A stretch of DNA of 10,008 bases from Metaruminococcus_A sp003150405 (GTDB lineage Bacteria > Bacillota > Clostridia > Oscillospirales > Ruminococcaceae): the NCBI GenBank assembly GCA_902489745.1, contig CABUBB010000035.1, positions 1-10,008 of the forward strand, given 5' to 3'. Made by a program: the position numbers and the translations under genes. Positions within the stretch are counted from its first letter, which is position 1. Each line of letters opens with the position of its first letter. Below the pieces are notes generated by a model. That model saw only the letters and a list, made by a program, of their open reading frames with translations. It did not search any database and was not told the origin of the DNA. Shown one piece after another: positions 6,132 through 10,008 of this stretch.

Positions 6132-7247
6132 CTATTCAGCATTCTGCTTTGCCTGATCCACCAGATAGGCATTGATAAAGCCGTCAAGATCACCGTCCAT
6201 CACCGCGCCGATGTTGCCGGATTCAAATCCGGTGCGGTGATCTTTGACCAATGTGTAGGGCATAAAGACATAGGAGCGGATTTGACTACCCCAGCCAATT
6301 TCTTTTTGCTCCCCTTTAATGTCCTCAATCTTTTCAAGGTGTTCCCGCTGCTTGATCTCCGCAAGCCGGGATTTGAGCATCTTCATAGCGGTCGCACGGT
6401 TCTGAATCTGGCTGCGTTCGGTCTGGCAGGCCACAACGATGCCGGTCGGAAGATGCGTGATACGGATAGCAGATTCGGTCTTGTTGACGTGCTGGCCGCC
6501 CGCGCCGCTGGAACGGTAGGTGTCCACCCGCAGGTCCTCGTCCCGGATGGGAATTTCCTCCTCGTCGTCAATTTCCGGCATAACCTCCAGCGAGGCAAAC
6601 GAGGTGTGACGGCGGCCAGAGGAATCAAACGGCGAGACACGGACGAGCCGGTGGACGCCCGCTTCGGAGCGGAGAAACCCATAGGCGTTTTCCCCTTCAA
6701 TGAGGATGCTGGCACTTTTGAGACCGGCTTCATCGCCGTCCAGATAGTCAAGCAGCTTGACCTTAAAAGCATGCCGGTCAGCCCATTTGTGATACATACG
6801 GTAAAGCATCTGCGCCCAGTCCTGCGCCTCGGTTCCGCCCGCGCCCGCGTGGAAAGTGAGAATGGCGTTTTTGGAATCGTATTCACCGGAAAGCAGGGTG
6901 GTCAGCTTCTGGGATTCCAGCTCCGCCTTGACCTTTTCCGCCGACGCAGTAATGTCCTCCACAAGGGAGTCGTCGTTTTCCTCGTTGGCAATTTCAATCA
7001 TGGTAAACAGGTCGTCGTACTCACTGTGGAGTTTATCGTACCGCTCACAAATGTTCTGGTTGTGGCGGATCTTCTGCAAAATTTTCTGTCCGGCGGCCAT
7101 ATCGTCCCAAAAGCCAGGCTTTGCGCTCTCCTGTTCCAGCGCGGCAGCTTCCTCCCGGAGCGCAGTGAGGTTAAGCGCCTGCCCCAGGCTTTGCAGCTCC
7201 GGTTCCAGGCCTTCCAGTTCCAATCTCAGTTCATCCAACTGCAGCAT
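6132..7247 (-). CDS. prfB: Peptide chain release factor 2 (RF2), without programmed frameshift
   Basis: RF2 recognises UGA and UAA stop codons and triggers peptide release on the ribosome. With the start at 7247 the protein has 371 residues, normal for RF2. Diagnostic motifs: the stop-codon-reading SPF at residues 205-207 (RF2, not the PxT of RF1), the catalytic GGQ at 250-252 in SGAGGQHVNKTESA, and HAGAGGTEAQDWAQML around 134. The start is chosen because TGGAGGT precedes this ATG; upstream ATGs at 7289 and 7274 lack such a site. Codons 25-26 read CTT AAC, exactly where many bacteria have CTT TGA C and the autoregulatory +1 frameshift; here the frame is continuous. It has its own strong promoter and ends at the shared terminator. 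Confidence 0.97.
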   Translation of the reverse strand: MLQLDELRLELEGLEPELQSLGQALNLTALREEAAALEQESAKPGFWDDMAAGQKILQKIRHNQNICERYDKLHSEYDDLFTMIEIANEENDDSLVEDITASAEKVKAELESQKLTTLLSGEYDSKNAILTFHAGAGGTEAQDWAQMLYRMYHKWADRHAFKVKLLDYLDGDEAGLKSASILIEGENAYGFLRSEAGVHRLVRVSPFDSSGRRHTSFASLEVMPEIDDEEEIPIRDEDLRVDTYRSSGAGGQHVNKTESAIRITHLPTGIVVACQTERSQIQNRATAMKMLKSRLAEIKQREHLEKIEDIKGEQKEIGWGSQIRSYVFMPYTLVKDHRTGFESGNIGAVMDGDLDGFINAYLVDQAKQNAE

Positions 7248-7355
7248 GCAGGTACCTCCAAAAATCAAATCCATGCCCGTGTTTTTCAAAAGGCAAAGCC
7301 TTTCTCTTCAATGTGAGCAAAAAGCCAGTGCAGACGCACCTAGCAGTTCTTTCTT

Positions 7356-7384
7356 ATTATAGATGACAATCCCCCTCTTGTAAA
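7356..7384 (-). promoter_or_regulatory. Strong sigmaA promoter of prfB
   Basis: On the minus strand TTTACA (7384-7379), a 17-base spacer and perfect TATAAT (7361-7356). Predicted start near 7349, giving a leader of about 100 bases. The leader contains a small hairpin (arms 7289-7294 and 7298-7303) followed on this strand by TTTT, which looks too weak to be a terminator. Confidence 0.85.
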
Positions 7385-7393
7385 GAAATATGT

Positions 7394-7422
7394 TTGTCAA
7401 ACCGTCGGCAAAGTGGTATACT
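7394..7422 (+). promoter_or_regulatory. Strong sigmaA promoter of the RING-like protein gene and galU
   Basis: TTGTCA (7394-7399), a 17-base spacer and TATACT (7417-7422), each 5/6 of consensus. Predicted start near 7429, about 66 bases before the ATG. Its -35 box is only 9 bases from that of the divergent prfB promoter. Confidence 0.85.
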
Positions 7423-7494
7423 AACTTTGATTAAGACTGCGGCCGGAATGGCATATTCTGCTGTTCTGCCCAATCTGGCAACGGAGGAACCGAA

Positions 7495-8499
7495 ATGAAC
7501 CGATACACGGGAATAAAATGTCCGCACTGCGGGAAAGCCTTCCAGGAAAACGACCAGGTTGTCGTCTGTCCGGACTGCGGCGCGCCCTACCACCGTTCCT
7601 GCTTTGTGGAGATGAACGGCATCTGTAAATTCGCCGACAAGCATGCCGAAGGATACAGCTGGAACCATGCAGAAAATAAAAAGAAAGAAGAACAGCAGTA
7701 CTCGTATGAGGATCCACGCGAGCTGCGCTGCAGCCGCTGCGGAACCCCCAATAACTATCAAAACATTTTCTGTGAGGTCTGTGGAACCCCGCTTCACCGC
7801 CCAGAGAGCGCAGGCCAGCAGGATCAGCAAAACGGACCAGCCGGGAGAAACCCCTACAGCAGACCGTTTGGCGCCGGTCCAGGACCGAATCAGAACCCCA
7901 ACATGAACGGACCGTTCCGCACCATGGGGTACAATCCTTACACCACGCCATACGGCGGACTCAGTCCGGACGAAGAAATTGACGGGGTTCCAGCCAAAGA
8001 TCTGGCAATTTTTGTGGGAGAAAATACCCAGTATTACCTGCCTAAATTCAAAGAGATGAAAACCAGCGGCAGAACCACCATCAATTGGTCTGCATTTCTG
8101 CTAGAATTTCTATTCTTAATTTACCGCAAAATGTATTTGGCGGCTGCACTGGTTTTCATCATTACCAACCTGATTTCGTTCGGTTTTACCATGCTGATTA
8201 CATCCGGCTCGGTTCTGGAAGCAACACCCCAAATGGTGAGTATGATCACTATGATGACCTATGGCGTTTCGCTCGCCTCGCGTTTTGCTGTCGGTTTTCT
8301 GTTTAACCGGCTGTATATGAACCATTGCCTTAAAAAAATTAAAGCGCTAAAAACTGCTCACAGCGATCAAAACGATTATTATGCGGGCCTGACCAAATCC
8401 GGTTCAGTTTCCCGCAAGGCTATCATCATTATTTGCTGCATCTATTTGGCCCTTTCCTTTATCGCCACCTATGCCATGATTTTATTTATGCCGGTTTAA
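7495..8499 (+). CDS. Membrane protein with N-terminal RING-like finger, zinc ribbon and C-terminal DUF2628-like domain
   Basis: The 334-residue protein has three parts. Residues 9-44 hold a treble-clef/RING-like zinc site, C9-C12, C25-C28, H33, C36, C44 (CPHCGKAF...VVCPDCGAPYHRSC), as in the prokaryotic RING finger family 1. Residues 79-96 hold a second ribbon, C79-C82 and C93-C96. Residues ~105-155 are a flexible Gly/Pro/Asn/Tyr linker. From ~180 on is a membrane domain starting YYLPKFKEM...INWSAFLLEFLFLIYRKMY, like DUF2628, with hydrophobic segments near 199-236, 250-275 and 308-330. Start fixed by ACGGAGG upstream of 7495. The zinc part is predicted cytoplasmic. It shares a promoter with galU, 26 bases downstream. 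No enzymatic activity is evident; function unknown, possibly envelope-related by neighbourhood. Confidence 0.85.
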   Translation: MNRYTGIKCPHCGKAFQENDQVVVCPDCGAPYHRSCFVEMNGICKFADKHAEGYSWNHAENKKKEEQQYSYEDPRELRCSRCGTPNNYQNIFCEVCGTPLHRPESAGQQDQQNGPAGRNPYSRPFGAGPGPNQNPNMNGPFRTMGYNPYTTPYGGLSPDEEIDGVPAKDLAIFVGENTQYYLPKFKEMKTSGRTTINWSAFLLEFLFLIYRKMYLAAALVFIITNLISFGFTMLITSGSVLEATPQMVSMITMMTYGVSLASRFAVGFLFNRLYMNHCLKKIKALKTAHSDQNDYYAGLTKSGSVSRKAIIIICCIYLALSFIATYAMILFMPV

Positions 8500-8525
8500 T
8501 CGGCTGATAGGACGGAGGAACTCAT

Positions 8526-9395
8526 ATGAAAATCAAGAAAGCAGTTATCCCCGCGGCGGGGCTTGGCACCCGCGTACTCCCCGCTTCCAAAGCCATGCCG
8601 AAAGAAATGCTCCCAATCGTAGACAAACCCGCTATTCAGTACATTGTAGAAGAAGCGGCCAAAAGCGGTATTGAGGATATCCTCATTATCCTCTCGCGCG
8701 GAAAAGGCGTGGTGGAAGACCACTTTGACCGTTCGCCGGAATTGGAACAGCACCTGCTCAAGGGCGGAAAGCAGGAGCTTTATCAGAGCATTTCCGAAAT
8801 TTCCAAGCTCGCCAACATCACCTTTATTCGACAGCAGGAAATGAAGGGGCTAGGGCATGCCGTTCTCTGTGCCGAATCCTTTGTCGGCGGTGAACCGTTT
8901 GCCGTACTATACGGAGATGACGTCATTATCGGCGACGACCCAGCCATTGGACAGCTTGCACGGGCATATGAAACCTATGGGCTCGGTGCCGCAGGAATTA
9001 AAGAAGTTTCTCCGGAGGCCATTTTAAAATATTCCTCCATGAAGGTCTCCCCCCTAGAGGGCAATTGCTATCGGATTACCGATATGATTGAAAAGCCGTC
9101 TCCGGATAAAATCATGTCGCTGTTTTCCATTTTAGGCCGCTGTGTACTGCCGCCGGAGATCTTTGCTATCCTGCGGGACACCCCTCCGGGTGCAGGCGGT
9201 GAATTACAGCTCACCGACGCCATGAAAACGCTCGCGCGCACCAAAGGGATGGTCGGTGTAGACTACACCGGCACTCGGTACGATATGGGCAACAAGCTCG
9301 GGATTTTGCAGGCCTCCATTGAGGTCGGCCTGAACCACCCGGAAATTGCCGAGGGATTGCGCGCCTATTTGAAGGAACTTGCCAAGACCCTTTGA
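8526..9395 (+). CDS. galU: UTP--glucose-1-phosphate uridylyltransferase (GalU)
   Basis: The 289-residue protein makes UDP-glucose from UTP and glucose-1-phosphate in the cytoplasm, feeding glycolipid, teichoic acid and polysaccharide synthesis. Visible motifs: the nucleotide-binding AAGLGTRVLPASKAMPKEML (residues 10-29), VDKPAIQYIVEEA, YGDD (129-132), EKPS with K190, GGELQLTDAM (224-233) and RYDMGNKLG (251-259). Length matches the family (about 290). GGAGG precedes the ATG. Some positions differ from common Firmicute forms, for example SLFSILGRCVL in place of the usual SxLAIIGRYVL, so it is a somewhat diverged paralogue or lineage variant, but all key regions are intact. It lies 26 bases after the RING-like gene and probably shares its transcript. 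No clear terminator follows. Confidence 0.94.
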   Translation: MKIKKAVIPAAGLGTRVLPASKAMPKEMLPIVDKPAIQYIVEEAAKSGIEDILIILSRGKGVVEDHFDRSPELEQHLLKGGKQELYQSISEISKLANITFIRQQEMKGLGHAVLCAESFVGGEPFAVLYGDDVIIGDDPAIGQLARAYETYGLGAAGIKEVSPEAILKYSSMKVSPLEGNCYRITDMIEKPSPDKIMSLFSILGRCVLPPEIFAILRDTPPGAGGELQLTDAMKTLARTKGMVGVDYTGTRYDMGNKLGILQASIEVGLNHPEIAEGLRAYLKELAKTL

Positions 9396-9455
9396 GCACA
9401 AATGCGCGGCAGACAATACCATTTGAAAAGTCTTGTACAAATTAGGCGTTTTTTC

Positions 9456-9484
9456 TTGACACCACACAAAAACCCTGCTATACT
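9456..9484 (+). promoter_or_regulatory. Very strong promoter of the rpsF-ssb operon
   Basis: Consensus TTGACA (9456-9461), a 17-base spacer, and TATACT (9479-9484) preceded by TGC, an extended -10. Predicted start near 9491. Strength fits a ribosomal protein operon. Confidence 0.92.
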
Positions 9485-9490
9485 TTTTTT

Positions 9491-9562
9491 GATGCGCTTT
9501 TGGGGCTGCTTTCATTCTCCTGCGCATTGAATCCTTACTCCGCCCGGTGTAAGTGGCGGGGT
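9491..9562 (+). promoter_or_regulatory. Structured leader of rpsF (candidate S6:S18 autoregulatory RNA)
   Basis: Two helices can be drawn in the leader. The first pairs ATGCGC (9492-9497) with GCGCAT (9522-9527) and continues past an internal loop as GGGG (9502-9505) with CTCC (9517-9520). The second pairs 9537-9544 with 9555-9562 (CTCCGCC with GGCGGGG) around a 10-base loop. rpsF leaders in many bacteria bind the S6:S18 complex for feedback; whether this one matches that motif is inference. Confidence 0.5.
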
Positions 9563-9588
9563 CATAAGTCCAAAAGGAGGTGCTTTTA

Positions 9589-9891
9589 ATGGCAAAATTA
9601 CAGGGTAAGTACGAGTCCGTTATCATCATCAGCACAAAGCTGTCTGAGGAGGAAATTAAGGCCGTTGTTACCAAAATCAGCGACCTGATTACCGCGAACG
9701 GAACACTGGAGAAGGTTGACGAATGGGGCAAGCGCAGACTTGCTTATGAAATCAACTACGAGACCGAGGGTTATTATGTGCAGTACGACTTCACATCTAC
9801 CCCGGATTTCCCGGCAGAGCTTGACCGTATTTATGGTATTACTGACGGTATTATCCGTTCGCTTACCATTAATCTGGACGAGCAGGCGTAA
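9589..9891 (+). CDS. rpsF: 30S ribosomal protein S6
   Basis: The 100-residue protein is a full-length S6, a component of the 30S platform that binds 16S rRNA together with S18. The sequence shows the ferredoxin-like S6 fold pattern: an N-terminal strand YESVIIIS, helix LSEEEIKAVVTKISDLI, then WGKRRLAYEI and EGYYVQYDF, ending IIRSLTINLDEQA. The ATG at 9589 is chosen over an in-frame GTG at 9580, because AAAAGGAGG (9572-9580) is 8 bases before the ATG and the GTG lies inside that site. It is followed by ssb after 26 bases, the usual order rpsF-ssb-rpsR. Confidence 0.97.
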   Translation: MAKLQGKYESVIIISTKLSEEEIKAVVTKISDLITANGTLEKVDEWGKRRLAYEINYETEGYYVQYDFTSTPDFPAELDRIYGITDGIIRSLTINLDEQA

Positions 9892-9917
9892 CGTTTGAGG
9901 AGAAGGAGTGTTGTAAC

Positions 9918-10008
9918 GTGCTGAACCGAGCGATATTAATGGGCCGCCTTGTTGCCGACCCGGAACTGAGGCATACCGCAAACAATGTTGCGGTCACGAC
10001 CTTCCGTA
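9918..10008 (+). CDS. ssb: Single-stranded DNA-binding protein SSB, N-terminus (partial)
   Basis: Thirty codons are visible before the window ends. MLNRAILMGRLVADPELRHT followed by AVTTFR is the signature beginning of the SSB OB-fold, which coats single-stranded DNA in replication and repair. The start is GTG at 9918 with AGAAGGAG upstream at about 9 bases. Position after rpsF is the conserved operon arrangement. The rest lies beyond the right edge. Confidence 0.95.
   Translation, partial: MLNRAILMGRLVADPELRHTANNVAVTTFR

Noticed and set aside
5958..7316. 452-codon plus-strand open frame
   Set aside because: It is antisense to prfB, which is unmistakable; the open frame is a by-product of codon use.
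8526..9395. Asn instead of Asp in the GalU motif RYDMGNKLG
   Set aside because: Asn at this place also occurs in well-studied GalU enzymes as I recall them (the E. coli form reads CGNKLG), so it is not a lesion.
9400..9528. AATGCGC after galU complementary to GCGCATT in the rpsF leader
   Set aside because: The arms are about 115 bases apart and the leader copy pairs better with the nearer ATGCGC at 9492-9497.
1..10008. CRISPR arrays, tRNA or rRNA genes, insertion sequences
   Set aside because: No regularly spaced repeats, no tRNA cloverleaf or rRNA segment, and no transposase other than the recombinase tail were seen on either strand.

Overview
The window looks like the chromosome of an anaerobic, endospore-forming, low-GC Gram-positive bacterium, probably a clostridium of the Oscillospiraceae/Ruminococcaceae type. 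Evidence: a ferredoxin-dependent 2-oxoacid oxidoreductase operon, the sporulation pair spoIVB-spo0A, strong AAGGAGG-type ribosome binding sites, and TTGACA/TATAAT promoters with 17-base spacers. The genus is inferred from gene content and protein style, not from a database search.

Layout. (1) Positions 1-203 hold the C-terminal end of a large serine recombinase, closed by a rho-independent terminator; this is probably the right-hand edge of an integrated element. (2) On the minus strand, 3605 down to 289 is a five-gene operon: an uncharacterised P-loop ATPase, a two-cluster ferredoxin, then the alpha, beta and gamma subunits of a 2-oxoacid:ferredoxin oxidoreductase (Kor/Vor type). It has an extended -10 promoter with a perfect 15-base odd palindrome at the predicted transcription start. 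(3) On the plus strand, 3819-5965 is spoIVB then spo0A, the same order as in Bacillus and Clostridium. (4) A bidirectional terminator separates spo0A from the convergent prfB (7247 down to 6132), which lacks the usual programmed frameshift. (5) A compact divergent promoter pair (7356-7422) drives prfB leftward and, rightward, a RING-like/zinc-ribbon membrane protein followed by galU. (6) A strong promoter and structured leader precede rpsF and the start of ssb, the beginning of the standard rpsF-ssb-rpsR operon.

How the genes fit together. The oxidoreductase operon handles CoA-dependent oxidation of 2-oxoacids with ferredoxin as electron carrier. SpoIVB and Spo0A act late and early in sporulation. 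PrfB, S6 and SSB are housekeeping; GalU supplies UDP-glucose for the envelope. Most of the window is core chromosome. The points most worth checking are the ATPase at the head of the oxidoreductase operon, the palindrome at its promoter, the displaced ribosome binding site of spoIVB, the repaired prfB frameshift site, the atypical Spo0A receiver loop, and the RING-like/DUF2628-like protein.
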